Positions 47,911 to 62,400 of a stretch of DNA of 64,000 nt are shown here, piece by piece. A program made the position numbers and the translations under genes. The stretch comes from Paragordius varius. Lineage: Eukaryota; Nematomorpha. The notes beneath the pieces are model-generated. The model worked only from the letters and a program-made list of their open reading frames with translations. It made no database searches and had not been told where the DNA came from. Position 1 is the first letter of the stretch. Every line of letters starts with the position of its first letter. The stretch spans positions 2,790,001-2,854,000 of the forward strand of contig OZ176058.1 of NCBI GenBank assembly GCA_964247055.1, written 5' to 3'.

Positions 47911-48209
47911 AAGATAATTAGGTTTAATTTATTCCTATATAAATCAAGGTGAGATGTTTGCTTATATACAATTATCTCAAGGTATAATAATAATATTCAC
48001 AAGTGGTGGGGAGGTTATAATAATATAATAATAGTATACAGATAAGTTAATAGGTTAATGTACTGATATATAACGAATGTTGTGTGTTTAACCTAATCGT
48101 GTAATAACAGGTCTATTTAAATTAGCCTGGCAGTTACACTCTAACACATACCTTGGGCGAAAAATAGATTCAAAAAATTATTTTTGTTTTAGTTTTTTGA
48201 AAAAAGTGG

Positions 48210-48590
48210 CATTTTACGGGGAGAGCGGGTAAAAAGAGGGCCTAAATTAAAAAGCGAGCCGACTATGTTCGGCCCAATCGAAAAAAAAGTAAAATATAAT
48301 AATATTGGAAATCAATGGTCCAACACGTTTTCCGGAAAATTGTCTCAAAAACGATTTTTGTGGACTTTTGTTTTCAAAAAATCCCGTTGTTTACACGGGG
48401 TCGGCCCGAACTGGGGGCCTAATTCAAAAAAGGGCGAAGCTATTGTCGGGGCATTCATTAATGATTATATTTTCTCGATATTTGGATTTGAATGGGTTTA
48501 CCGGTTTTCCGGAAACAGATGACAAAGCGAGCATTTTCCATTTATCAATATATAGATTATCGGCATTTTTGCGTTTTATTTAAGAAAACT
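48210..48590 (+). repeat. GC-richer island of two degenerate repeat units
   Basis: Two units of about 185 bp (48216-48345 and 48390-48525) share TTTACGGGG-type starts, GGGCCTAAATTAAAAA / GGGGCCTAATTCAAAAA, and a common end with GTTTTCCGGAAA / GGTTTTCCGGAAAC. Base composition differs sharply from the surrounding AT-rich DNA. Two overlapping open frames of 85 and 92 codons cross it but match nothing I know. Confidence 0.5.
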
Positions 48591-49532
48591 AGCCCTTTTT
48601 AAAAAAGCGAAAAATGGGCTTTTCGGAGGCCACATAAAATTTGATTTTAAAATATTGTTTTGCTTTTTATAGGCAGTTTATGATAAATTTAATGTTGTTT
48701 TTTAGAATGAAGCATTTAGCTTTCACCAAAAAATTAAATGATGTTCGCGAATTTTGCCATTTTCTGATATGGAGAACTTGCCATAAAAGTGTAAATAACT
48801 TTTAGAAGACTAGCAAAACCAAAAGCACCATGAGATTCCTGATAAATTTTTCTATCAGCATATATTTATTTCTTCAAGTATTTTTTTTTATAATTCGTAC
48901 ACTGTGTAATAAAAAGAATTTATTTTTTACGAAGACCTTGAGTATAATAAGCCCCATTTCAATTTAGAATCACCGTAAAATGACATTTTTTTAAAAAAGA
49001 TATCTACAGAAATAATTTTTTTTAAAAGCAATATACCGACCAGGTTATGGAACTATAAATTAAAGAAATCAATAGTACTTTTAGGCATCCCCAGATTATA
49101 GGTAAAAACTTTTGCACAGATTTAGCCGCTTAGACTCTAAAACCATACTATTACTTGATTTTTCGTAAATTAATATTTAATTACAATAAGCAATTGTTGT
49201 TTTAACAATTTTCCTCTCTATTTCATACTTTGTAGATTAAAACAATGTGTTATATTCGGATAAATCAAGGTTTAAAAAGCATATCGCAATCTTTTGAAAA
49301 AATGTCTATGTTTTTTTCCCTTTATGTGTATAATTTCAATTTTTATTGTAAAAGTAATGTGGCTTCTTTAAACAAATTTTTAAAAAGTCATGAGCCATCT
49401 ATTTAGATTCAAAACATTAGTATAGCGCCTTTTTAAAAATACTGGGGAGGATAACTTTCGTAAAATGCGCTAGCATATGTAAAATAACAAATTTTCTGTA
49501 GTTTTGATAATGTAAAATTAATTGGGTTTAAG

Positions 49533-49723
49533 CAGGGGTGTCTAAGACGAATCGTTCGGCAGGCAAAAGTGCTCTAAGAAATGTGAAAAAATAAAAAAAT
49601 GGAGTTTACACAAAATTTAACTACTATTTAGAAAATATATCATCCAAAATTGGATTTAGAAGGATTTGAAAAACCTCAAATAATCAAAGCTGCCCACGAG
49701 GACATTTATGTTGGGCACCCTTG
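49533..49723. mobile_element. hAT-like non-autonomous element
   Basis: Begins CAGGGGTGTCTAAGACGAAT and ends TTATGTTGGGCACCCTTG. The eight bases on each side are imperfectly alike, sharing TTTAA. A related fragment with GGCGGGCC and GGCCCCGTGTTGGACAAC is at about 10497-10556. Confidence 0.65.
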
Positions 49724-50409
49724 CTTTTAAATATACCATTTACGGCTCAATTCAACCTTAAACAATTCAGATTCAGAGCAAACGGTCCAAAAATGTTGAT
49801 TTTTCTCAAAGTCTCATCTTATATATTTTTCGATATTTGTTTATAATTTTTAACAAAGTTAATATTAACCCTACTTTGGATACATATTATCAATTAAGAA
49901 AATAAAAATACATAAATAAATTTATTTTATTGAAATGTACATGATATGGAATATATAAATATATAAAAGCTAATTTCAAATATTTATATAAAGTGTAAAA
50001 AATGCTTGGACCTATAAATGCAAAAAATGATTTTTTTGGCCTCCAGATTTCATTTTTGTGCATGTGCGCGCCTTTTTTCCAGAAAATTCGTAAATAAATT
50101 TTTTAAATTTTACACAAAAATTAAAAACACAGAAAGGTTAAGATCATATGGTTGTGTTACATATATCACGTTATGCTTGTTTATCAAAAACAAAAAAAAT
50201 ATAAATTATTGCTAAATTAAATGTTTGTAATAATGCAAATCTCTCAAATCCATTTCGAAAATTATCTTAAATTATCAATATTTTTGTGACATTTATAAGT
50301 AAACTTACAATACAATATATATTTCGTTTATAATAAATTTTACATAAAAATTTTGATTTTGTTGTGTCTCAGTATGACTAATAGTATAAAAAGGTAAATA
50401 GCAGAAATT

Positions 50410-50600
50410 TTTTTAAAATCCATATTTTTAACGCTTTTTTTTCATTTTTTTCGGGAGTTTCAATAAAACTTAGCTCTTTAAACTTATTTAAAAAGAATGT
50501 ATATAATTTAAAATTCATTTTAACGCTTTTTTTCCGTTCTTTTCGGAAGTTTCAATAAAAATTAGCTCTTTAAACTCTTTCAAAAAGAATGTATAATATA
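50410..50600 (-). repeat. Copies of the cadherin 3' end beyond its stop codon
   Basis: The stop-codon region (plus strand AAAATTCATTTTGATGCTTT, 50608-50627) recurs at about 50508-50530 with AACGC for GATGC and more weakly at 50432-50450. The copies are joined by a shared GGAAGTTTCAATAAAAATTAG stretch of under 20 bases of exact identity in each. Unit about 90-110 bp. Confidence 0.65.
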
Positions 50601-50603
50601 TAT

Positions 50604-53600
50604 TTAAAATTCATTTTGATGCTTTTTTGTGGTGTATGGAGATGATTGGCAAATATCAGCTAACCGTTTAAACTGTGGTCCCCAATCGGCAATACAATCG
50701 AAATTTATGTCATTTTCCGTGTCATCTAAATCGTTGTCTAACATTAAATGATGGTCATTTGGTTCGCCATCAACTAATTTTTTTGGTGTAAAAAAGAAAT
50801 AAAAATAAATTTTTATATTTTAAATTTTAGTTTATTTTTACGTTTGACAAAGATTACTTGTAGTAATCGAAATATTATAATAAATTTATATAATTTTAGC
50901 TGAATTATAACTGCATATATAATTATATAAATTAATTTACATTATTTAATTAAATTTAAAATTTGGCAAAAAAATTTATGTAAAACGAAAAACCAAATAT
51001 ATTTTACTAAAATAATCCACAATTTTTACGAATAAACAAATAAGCAGTATTTAGCGTATAACTCGTAAAATTACAATTTTTTACAATTTAATGCGTTTAA
51101 AAATCAAAATTGAACATTTTTATTGCTCACATAAAATTTATAACCCCCTAACATTCGCTAAACCAAATTTGAAAAATAAAAAAAATCAGCATAATAGACC
51201 TTAAAATTCCCAAAAATTCTTAAAAATATTCAAAATTTACAATTTTTTTGCCAAAAATGCCCTAATCTGCAAAATTATCTACATTAATATCAGTCATTTT
51301 TTATTTATTTTAAAAAACGGCATAGACATATTTTTGTTCTAGACCCCACAGTAAACTGTGGCGAGTTAGTTTTTTTTCGCGCTAAACCTTAAAATTAAGT
51401 AAAAAATGCACCCTTTTATCAAAACGCCAAATCCCTTTAAAATTCCATTTAATTTTAAAAATCATTTATTCTCTATATACCCAAAAACATTTTTGGTTTA
51501 ATTGCTGACCCATATTAAGATTAAATAGGTCGAGAACGTTTTTCGCACAAATCTCACAAAAATTTATCCTTAACTAAATTTTAACTTAAAAAACACCTTT
51601 ATATGAACAATCCTTGTAAAATCCCATTAACCCAAAAACCTCCCCAAAAAACACACCTTAAAAACTTTTTTAATTAACCTGTATTTATGTGGCGAGATAG
51701 TTCTTTCGCACAAAACTTTTAATATCCTCAAAAACACTTTAAAACTCTTTCAAATTTTCCAAAAAACACTTTTTGGTTAAATTACCAATTTGTATTAAGA
51801 CTCGGTATCGAAATTTGTCAAAATGAAAGTTTTCACACTTAACTCAAAAATTAAGTAAAAAATACCCTTATATCCTTAATATACCATTTACAGTTCAAAT
51901 TCACCCTTAAACAATTCAAATTCACCCTCGAACAATTCAAATTCACCTTTGAACAATTCAAATTCACCCTCGAACAATTCAAATTCACCCTCAAATAAAT
52001 AACATGTTTTTTAAGATTAAAAATTACCTATATTTTAATATATTTTTAAAAAATAAAATTTTGATTTAAATTAAAATAATACTGAAAAAAATAATTAATT
52101 ATGCCATAAAGGTATATTTTATATTAATAATGAGTTATATTAGTTCGAAAACATATAATTAATTTTTAGGGTGAATTTGAATTGTTCGGAGGTGAATTTG
52201 AATTGTTCAAGGGTGAATTTGAATTGTTCGAGGGTGAATTTGAATTGTTTAAGGGTGAATTTGAACTGTAAATGGTATAACACCTCAAAATTGACATTTC
52301 CCCCCTAAAATCTCAAAAATTAGCGCATAAAGCACACAGTAAAAACTTTTTTTCCAGTTTAATTACTAACTAAACCTGTATTTAAACTAGATAGGGAACT
52401 GTGTCGCGATAGCGGACGCCCCACATTAGGCAGGAGCTGAGATGAATCAATCCTTTCATCGCCCTCATAAGCAAAATGGAATGGGGTATAAAAACTTTTC
52501 TCCAACATTGAATTATCGCTTTTAGGCAAATTATCATGGCGGCATTCATCAGGATCATAAACGCTAAAATCTTGTAATCTAACTGCATCTAATCGTTGAC
52601 GTATTTTATCGGCTAGAGATGACCCGCTGGTATATTCATTAGATTTTTCTGTTTTAAGGGATAAAAAAAGATTAAAACAGTCAAAATTATAAAAAATGGT
52701 TTACTAAATATTGAAGTAATTTTCTTGTTAGTAAATTTTATTTGGGGTTTATTATCATGACACGTTTTTTGCATTTAAGATTTCAATTAACATGAATAAA
52801 ATAATTTTTTGACTTATACCTTTTTTTCAAGAGGAAATTAATAGGCATCTTACACTTGTTTAATAAAAGTTGCAAATTTTAACCAACTACCAGAACGCCC
52901 CAGCAGTGTGGCATAGTGCATATTATTTTATTGTGTGGAATTTTGATTTGGTTGACTAGCCAATAATATAAAGTTTTTATTTTTTTAAATAGGTTTTTTC
53001 CAATAATTTGACATTTTAACAATGTTAATCATCATTTTGAAAAATTATATCAAAACACTTTTTAACCCCAACTTTAAACTCATGTCTTTCCACCAACATT
53101 TTCTCCTTTTAAATCACATTTTTTTAAACCTATTATTTTTCCATAAAAACTCCAAATTTCTATACCAGAAAGCCCTAACGTGCCGTAAATTATTAGGTTA
53201 GAAAAAGAAATTTGATTTGGTTGAGTAACCAAAGATTTAGAAATTTTTATATTTTTCAATAAGTTGTTTCCAAAAATTAATATTTTAATCAACCATCTTC
53301 TTTTCAATTTTAGCCAATAATTTTTTCATAAAACTTTAAATTACCAGAACGCCCTAGGAGTGTGGCATAATGCAAATTATTTGGTTGATTTTGATTTGGT
53401 TGAGTAACCAATAGTTTGGTTGTCGTTATGGGTCTCCTCAATCGATCAAGGTCAAAATTGGTACAATCACTTTCAGTTCCATCGTAATACATAGCGCCTC
53501 CTGGGGTATTACCATTCATTAAATCTGTAAAAGAAATGAAAAAATTTGGTTAAAATAAACATTTTTATAGAATTTTTTTGGTCAAAAATGGAAAAGTTTA

Positions 53601-56334
53601 CAACAAAATACAGTTATTTAATTAAAAAGTTTATTTAAGATGCAAATAAATTATTGATTATAAAGGCGAAATCAGTAAAAATCTTGACTTTAAAGGATTT
53701 AGTTTAATTTTGGAATATTTAAAAAGATTTTTAGCATAAATTTTAAGCTTATCAAATATAAATGATTATTTTCTGGATATTGTTTACGCTGAAGTGTGAT
53801 TGTATTATTATATATGGAATAGTTCAGCAAAAATATATAAATTTATTATAATATTTCGATTACTACAAGTAATCTTTGTCCAACGTAAAAATAAAATTAA
53901 AATATAAACTAAAATTTAAATTATAAATTACAAAAGGAAAGTTATAATAATTTTATAATAGAGATAGGAGTTGTCCAAAAGGTTAAATAGGATAAAAATT
54001 GAAATCATAGGGACTAAACGTAAAAATATAAACAAAAAAGACGCTGTACTTTTTTAAACTTGATTTCTACATAAAACACATTGTCATAAATTACAAATAA
54101 TTAAATAAAGATATATATTGGTAACATACAATTAATAATTTGTAGAATTGTAATTAAATAATTTATATGGGGTTTAAAAAAGTAGAGCGATATGTCTTTA
54201 TAAATTTTTACAATAAATTCGAAAACAAACTTTTGCTCAGAATTTATTTTTTAGGTTTTTCAAAATTTTTGATCGAAATGGGGTTAAAATTGAACCTTCT
54301 CCAATCAGGTGACGACCATCGCCCATATGACCAGGTATATGAGCACCATTATAATATTCATTCCGTACTAATCGTTGGCGACCCCATTCATCTAAGCTAT
54401 TGTTTTCTAAAACGAAAGTTTATTTAAATAATGCTATAAAATATATGTTTATATTAAGATTGGTTAAATTTTTAACAGGAAAACTTGAAAAATATTTTAT
54501 TTTGGAGCATTTAAAATTACTTAAATTATAATTGCGCAAAATAATTTTATTAAAAGATAACTAGGGGATTAGTTTTTTAATATATATCTACATAAATGGT
54601 GGACAAATGGTTAAATAAAAAAGGCAACTTAATTAATGGTTCACGAGTTTATGGAAAATTTGTTATATAATAAATAAAAAAGAGTTTTATATAATACTCT
54701 TAAATAAGTCAAGTAAAAAAAACAAGAGGTATATATTTCTAAAATCTTGTGAACCTATATTATTTTTACCATAAATATGGCTTCCATTTAAGTTATTGCT
54801 ATTATAGCCAGATTTTATTTTTTCAAATTTTTTATTATGAACAACAAAATTACCAAAATTATTGCTATTTTATAATTTTTTTATTCATGAATACCTTCAT
54901 TTTTGCTATTATAGATACTCCATAAATTTAAATAATCAAAATTTTAAAACCGACATGTCTCTTCTTACAAAACTAATTTTTTCCTAAAAACTTTTTTGTC
55001 TTAAAACTTTAATACTTTATAAATATGGCCCCCTTCGAATTTTAAAATATTATATTAGTACTTTTGTAAAATATTAATTTATAACCGAAATTTCCTATTA
55101 AAAATCTTAATTTTTCTTTTAAACTAAAATTTTTAATTTTATGAAATCTACCTTCATTATTTTCATCATAAATATGGCCTCCATTTAAGTTATTGCTATT
55201 ATTATATGCAGATTTTTCATTTTTTAAATCATTTTCGTTTTCGTTAATGATATGATTGGGTGATGAGTTTGATTCAAGCAATCGTTTTCCCTTCAAAAGT
55301 GCAGCCGTGTGGGCCCGGGTATAAAAGATTAGGAATAGTGAGATAACTAAAAAATAGAAAATAACTCATAGAGAATTAATATTGGCTTAAATGGTCTTAA
55401 TTGGGTTAAAATACATTAGTTCATTAAAATGTTGGTTAAAATTTATGTAAAGTAAAAAATCATTTTATTAAGATATCAAGAGGTATATATGCTTAAAAAG
55501 TCATAAAATATTGAAATATTAAAAATAGAGAAAAATTATTGATTTCTTGGATGTAAAATATTACATATAAGACTATAGGGCTTGTATATAAAAGATTAGG
55601 ATAACTATAAAATCAATTTTAATTAGAATCTTTATTTGATTGAATGTAATTATTCAGTAAAATGACTTTAAATTGGTTAAAATTCAGGTAATACAAAAAT
55701 TAAGATCTCTTTTATGTTAATATTGAAAAATTTAATATAAAACCATTTTTTTAATATTTACAAAAATATTTTTTTTTATAATCAATATTTCTAGAAAACC
55801 AACGCTAAACTTTTTTTTATTATTAAAAAACTCAATTACATTTTACTCTATTTTTATATTTAAAAAATGTTTCAAAAATAATTTTTTATAAAATTTTATA
55901 CCTAAAACAATGCATAAAGCTAATATTATAGCAGCCAAAGCGGATTGAGATAAACTGAGAAAAACAGTTGCTCCTCTTTTATCGATCATGTGATCGCGTC
56001 CAAAACCGCCCTCTAGGTTTAGTGTGCCATCAGCTGTTACGCCCGTATTACATTCACAGCGGGAACACCCATACCCAGCTGGACAAATGCATTCAAAGGG
56101 GGCACCTATTATAAATTTTTTTGCGGTTTAGGAATAATAAATTAATATCAAATATATTATTTTAATAAATATATAATATAAATAAACTATAAATGTTGAG
56201 TAGTGATAAAATAAATTAAATAATTTAAAAAAAAATATTTAAATATACTAGTCCAATTGAAAATTGGGATTTTCATAAATGATGCATAAATAGAATAAGT
56301 TTAATAGGAAAATTTTTTTCAAACTAAATTTTTC

Positions 56335-56430
<96 letters not shown>

Positions 56431-59400
56431 ACTGTTAAGATGCCTATATACAATCAATAATGTTTCATTAGTATAAGTTTATATTAAAGCAGATTATATT
56501 TTTATCAATAATGAAACAATAAAATCGAGAAAAAAATCTTAAAAAAAAATTTAAATTTATCTTTTATTGTTTTAAAAAAAACAAAATTACGTTCTAATTA
56601 TTATTATCGGCTAAGAAAAGAATAAACATTCCCATTAAGACAAGAGTTACAGGCTAACAATAAAGACATACTTACATAAATAAACCATAATTTACCCACA
56701 TTTTCCACATTATTAAACTAGTAAAAATCTCAAATCTAAATTTTCCATTCAATATATTAGATTAAATTTTTTTTTAAAAAAGTCACATTTCTATTCTGAT
56801 AATTTTCTAGCAAGACTTTTGTCTAATATCTTCAATAATTTAAAAATCTCCAAAAAGTTTTACACTAATTACTTATTTTTTGAAAAAAACTACATAATAT
56901 CTTTAAACAAGGGCCAATTTGACTTTTCTTTAACAAAAATAAAATACAAATAGGTAAATTATGTTGCGAGCTAATTTCTAAATTAGATATGACCTTAAAG
57001 TCTTATACAAAAGCTTCAACAAATCTCTTGAGACCAGTATGAAATCTATTTGTGATTTATGTATGCTTTTGTAAGTTATTAAACTTTCTTTTTTCAAAAA
57101 ACGCATGTTTGCTATAGCCAAGTGGGATTGTGCAAATCTAAGTAAATTGATTCCTTCCTCGTTTCTTTCTTCTCCATAAGAATGTCTCCCCGCGTGCCAT
57201 ATTTCAAAAGGTTCCACATTTGCACCCACAATTTGGGTATAGCAAACATGCGTTTTTAGAAAAAAGAGCGAGTCATCTAGTAACTTACAAAAGTGGCATA
57301 TACATAAATCTCAAATAGATTTTATACTAGTCCCAAGAGACTTATTGAAGCTTGTATAAGACTGTAGGTCGTTCCAAATTTAGAGATTAGCTCGCAACAT
57401 AAATTTATCTGTCAATTTTTTGTGAAAGAAAAGTCAAAACAAATTGCTCCTGGCTCAAAGAGATAAAAATTATAAAGTGGCAAAAAATTTCTGAAAAAGT
57501 ATGCTTTCCTAAAAGAAATCAGGTTGTCCGAGGATAGTGGGTTAAATGGTGAAAGGGATTAAGTCAGTCAGTTAATCAAAAAGGCAGGAACTCTAGTTTG
57601 TGGATTAAAAGGCGGTAAATCTCAAGTATACAGCGAGGCTTGGCTTTACGATAAAAGCATAATATTGATGTCATGAAAAGGAAGGCTTTTGACAAATTGA
57701 AACAGACAAGGAAAGATGATAATTGAGAGAAATATAGAAGTTCAAATAGGGAATCGAAAAAATTAGTCGATTAAGCAAGAAAAGATGAATTTATTTTATG
57801 ATGAGTTAAATAGTAAACAAAATGTAAAGTTGCGCAGCAAAGGAAAAAACGCAGGATGGATTTATACCAGGTTATGTGACTGCAGTAAAAAGAAAAGATG
57901 GAAACTTGCTGTGCGAAAATACAGAAATATTAAAAAGATGGAAAGTGTACTTTGTGAGTTTAGGGGTAGGCGAGATATTTTTATCAAACAGAGTCGAAGC
58001 TACTGATAGACCAATAGAAGCAATTACAGAAAAGGAGATAGAATGCAATTTATTAGAAACGCCAAACAATAAGGCTGTCGGATTGGACGACATGATATAA
58101 ATTGTTGGGAAGTGCTTGGAAAAGCAGAATTAAATTTCTTGGAACGTGTTTTTAATAAAATTGTTACAACTTGTGAAATCCCTGTTGAATGGAAAGAAAG
58201 TTTCACTGTGCCTTTAATAAAAGGAAAAGGTAATATAGATGAATGTAGTAATTATAGAGGGATAAAACTTATGTCGCACACTATGAATTGTTTGAAAAAA
58301 TAATTGAAAAGCGAATCAGGAAAATGATATCTATAGGAAATCAATTTGGTTTCATGCCAGGAAAGTGAAGAATAGACCCTATACATGCGGTTAGAAGGTT
58401 GATTGAAAACCACATTGAAAAAAAAAATTACACGGGGTTTTAATTGACATAGAGAAGGCTTTTGACAGAATTCCTAGAAAAACTATTTAGTGGAGTCCCC
58501 GTCGTAAAAATATGCCACAAAGTTATAAGTTGTTACAAATGATGTACGAATCCCACACCTCCAGTATTAAAGCTTTAAAGATTAATAGAGCCCTTTTCAA
58601 TAAAGCATGAAGTCTACCAAGGCTCATCACTCAGCCCCTTATTGTTTTATGAACGAGATAGCAAAAGTTATTAATGTAAGGTCAGGTTGGTACTTAATGT
58701 ATGCAGATAACATAATCATCTTATCTGAATCTCTGGTTGAGTTAAAGCGAACAGTAAACAGATGGGTTATTATACTTAATCAAGACGGTCTGAAAGTAAA
58801 TAAAACAAAAACAGAATTTATTACTTTTGGGGGTTCACAACATGAAATGGTAGTTGATGATGGTTGAGTTTTGAAGGGTAAAGAAAGGAGCAAATATTTG
58901 GGGGCAACGTTAAGTTCAGATGGATCGTTGACCGATGATATTAATTTAAGAATAAAGATTGGGTAAATTGGAAAAAAATTTTAAGCGCGTTATGTGATTA
59001 AAAAATTGTTGTTATGAAAGGTATGATATACATTTCAGTTGTTCAACCCGGAATGATGTATAATTCACAGACGTGGGGGGTGTCAAAAAATCCGAAGAAA
59101 GACATTTCAACATCAAGGATATGAAAATGCTTAGAATGATGTGTGAGGTAACAAGAAACAGAATAAATATATTTGTGGGAGCACAGAAAGATGTTATACC
59201 AATAGTGGAAAAAATGACAAAAAATAGGTTACGTTGGTTTGGGCACATTGAAAGAAGAGATTCTAATTATATTGCAAAAATAATAGATAGTCATATAGTT
59301 GAAGGAAAACAAGGACGTGGGGGCCTAAAACGAGATGGATAGACACATTAAAAAGAGAGGGCTAACAGAATATGAGCTTAATGCAGAAGACGCCTTAGAT

Positions 59401-62400
59401 AGATTTCTCTCACGAGTGAAAACATGTAATGTAATAATATACAGTAGCGTATGGCATAAAACATTATTAGTCCATAAAAGAGTAAAAAAATGTTTTTTTT
59501 AAAAAAAATCAAGCCTAGTTGTGCACACATATATAATATCCCCCCCCCCCTTGTTTTTTTAAAAAAAACATTTTTTTAATTCTTTTATGGGTTAAAATTG
59601 TTTTATGCCATACGATCCTGTATATAATTATAACCACAATTATATACGGAAAAAAATAAAAACTTTAAAAAGAGTTTTCAAATTACCATTCAACATATTG
59701 GATAAAGAGATTATTTGTTGTCTTAATAAAGTCACGTTTCTATCATTTTGGACTCTGGAAATCAACAAATTTGCAAAAGAATTTCTTGTAGAAGAACTTT
59801 GTCTAAAATCCTGATCCTGAGAAGGTTGAGAATTAAGCAAAATATTTGCAAGAGATTGACAGTATCCCCCATTGAGACAAGGATTATATGTTAAAGCATT
59901 GCAAATATCCAACACAGGTACACATAAGCCAAGGTTAACATTAAGTTGCGTTCCAAATGGACAACTATATATTAGTAATATAAAAAATTAAAAAGTAAAA
60001 ATATAAAATTAATATTTAAAATAAGTCATAAAAATAAATATATTTTTGAGAATTTAAAATCATAATTATAATATATATGTATATTTATGGCACACATATT
60101 ATATTATTATTAAATTTTATAAAATTAATTTTTATATTTGTTATAATCTTAGAATTTTAACTATTTTTTATCATAAGGGGTAAATTTTGTCTATATTCAG
60201 CTTTTACCTAAGGAAAATTGGTATACCAGATAGCAAAAAATATAATAAATGCATATATATATATATATATAATATGTTTTTTTAAAGAAAATAAAATATT
60301 TAAACGATAAGAAAAATCGAATCGAAAGTAATTTATTTTAATTTTTTTAATGATTTTACAATGTATAACAATTTATTATTGCAATTTAACAATTTCGAAC
60401 AAATGAGGTTTCAGAAACAAAGTATTTGATCGTTAATAAGAAATCATAATATAAAATATGGGCTTTTAAGGAAAATTATATTATTTTGCAAAAAAATGTA
60501 TTTTTAATATATATTTTGTTTATAGTAATTTTCAAAATATTCCAAAAATATCCATTAAAATAATTTTAAAATTTAAAATTCCGAATTTTAAAATAATATT
60601 TTTCAAACTCTTACATGCATTGGTATAAATGTTCTTGTTGAGATTGATATATTGACATAAAGCTTTTTGACATACGACCACTGCCAGAAAATCCAAAATC
60701 TTGACAAATAAAAGTTGGCGGGCAACTTCCGCGTTGGTTTCCATGGTAACACAAATTTAAATTTTGATTTATTGGCGCGTTTTTAATAGAGTCAGAATCA
60801 AAAATTTTATTTTTCGCTTTTATATTTTTATTTCTCCGGTTATTGTAATTTATATTTAAAAGCGGATCATTTACAGCTAGAGTGAATTGGTTAATAATTG
60901 CAGTATTTTCAGCACATTTTTGTTCAAAATTAATATTACTTTGTTCTTGAAAATTTCCGGCGACAGAATCCATAAAAAAATGTTCAATGATAGTGTGATA
61001 ATCTTGATTTTTATTGTTTAATGGGATATTTTTGTTAATATTGTTTTTATTGTCGTTAGTATTAGAAAAATCAGGTGATATGGACATATCAATACGTTTT
61101 CCATCAAACCAGGCATTAGAGATACGGCCTATTTTTAAACAATATAAAAGTAAGTAGATTTATAAAAATGTTATATAAAGGAACTTCAAATTAACCCTAA
61201 AATAATACATATGTTTTTGGGCTTAGTTTATTTTTTGTCAATTATACCAGGTTTTATTATTTGGAAATATTAACGAATATACGTATTTTGAATTCCAATA
61301 ATAAAATTTATATTTAGGGTGAATTTGAAATGTTCAAGGGTGTAATATGAAATATCAAGGATGGTGAAATTCATGTGTAAATGGTATAAAAGATTTAAAC
61401 TTTTTAATTTGTTGTAAAAATGATATAAATAAAAAAAATTGGGTTGGTTTTAAAACATCCGAATGTATATATTACGAATTGAAAATTATTATATTATAAA
61501 AGTCAATAATATTAAACCATATATTATATACAATAAAAATAATTTAAAATATGATAACCTAGATTTTAAATTTGAATTGTTTTATAAACATTAATAAAAG
61601 TAACCCATAAACGGATATTTAAGGCATCTTTCCCTAGATCAATTTCTTTTACCAAGTTAAAAATTCAATCAAAAATCAAAGATTAAATTTAAAAAAAAAT
61701 GTTATAAAATTTAATTAATATAAAAAAAAGTTTTGTTATTTTTCAAATAATAAAAAAAGTACCAAAAAACGAATATTTAAGGGCATTTTTACCTTGTCCA
61801 ATATCTTTACAGATAATTTAAAATCAAAACTATATTGTGAATCAAAACGTATTTATTTATAAAATAATAAATATCCATAAAATTGATAATTTTATGGGCA
61901 GTTATAAAATTTTTAAAAAGATAAAATTTAATAAACAAATCAGTAAAACTAGAAAAATTTGAAATATTTTAATTAATAAATAAAAAAGATAATATTTATT
62001 AAACAATACCATATAAAAATTGTGAGAAAATAGTAAATTTGTTAAATTTAATTATATAAAAAATAAAATTTTATAAATTATAAAAAATACAATCAAAAAT
62101 TGTTTTATATTTAAAAAAAAACTACCCAAAAAGGGATATTTAAGAGCATTTTTCCCTTGTCCAATTTCTTTGACTGAGGCGCCCAAATAAACGTTTCGGG
62201 CATCGAGAATTAATTTATGTTTAGCCATATATGCCGATTCTAAAGAAAATGCAAAGTAAAAAAATAAAAATAAACATTTGCAAAATAATTTATTTATATA
62301 TTTAAAATTTTACCATCTATAAAATTTAAATACCATTTATAGTTTAAATTCATTCTTAAACAATTCAAATTAATTACTTAACAATTCAAATTCAACCTAA

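Larger units (their letters stand above)
39856..50603. other. Intergenic region between eIF2 beta and the cadherin
   Basis: No gene recognised. Contents: AT microsatellites (39950-39967, 40103-40136, 47876-47910), the inverted TTCAAATTGGGGTA pair (40362-41590) and single copies (43085-43590, 46076-46350), hAT-like elements (42582, 49533), foldback elements (43741, 44685), the hammerhead palindrome (45458-46075), a diverged pair of about 300-bp repeats (47330-47480 and 47630-47770) and the GC-richer island at 48210. Confidence 0.6.

Noticed and set aside
48265-48583. Two overlapping plus-strand open frames (85 and 92 codons)
   Set aside because: They cross a two-unit repeat of GC-richer DNA, have no known domain, and are better explained by composition.
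52382-52588. 68-codon minus-strand frame starting MQLDYKILAF
   Set aside because: It is the wrong frame of cadherin exon 10; the exon frame (EKSNEYTSGSSL...) joins in phase at both ends.
56248-56457. Tyr-Ile repeat frame
   Set aside because: Translation of an AT dinucleotide microsatellite.
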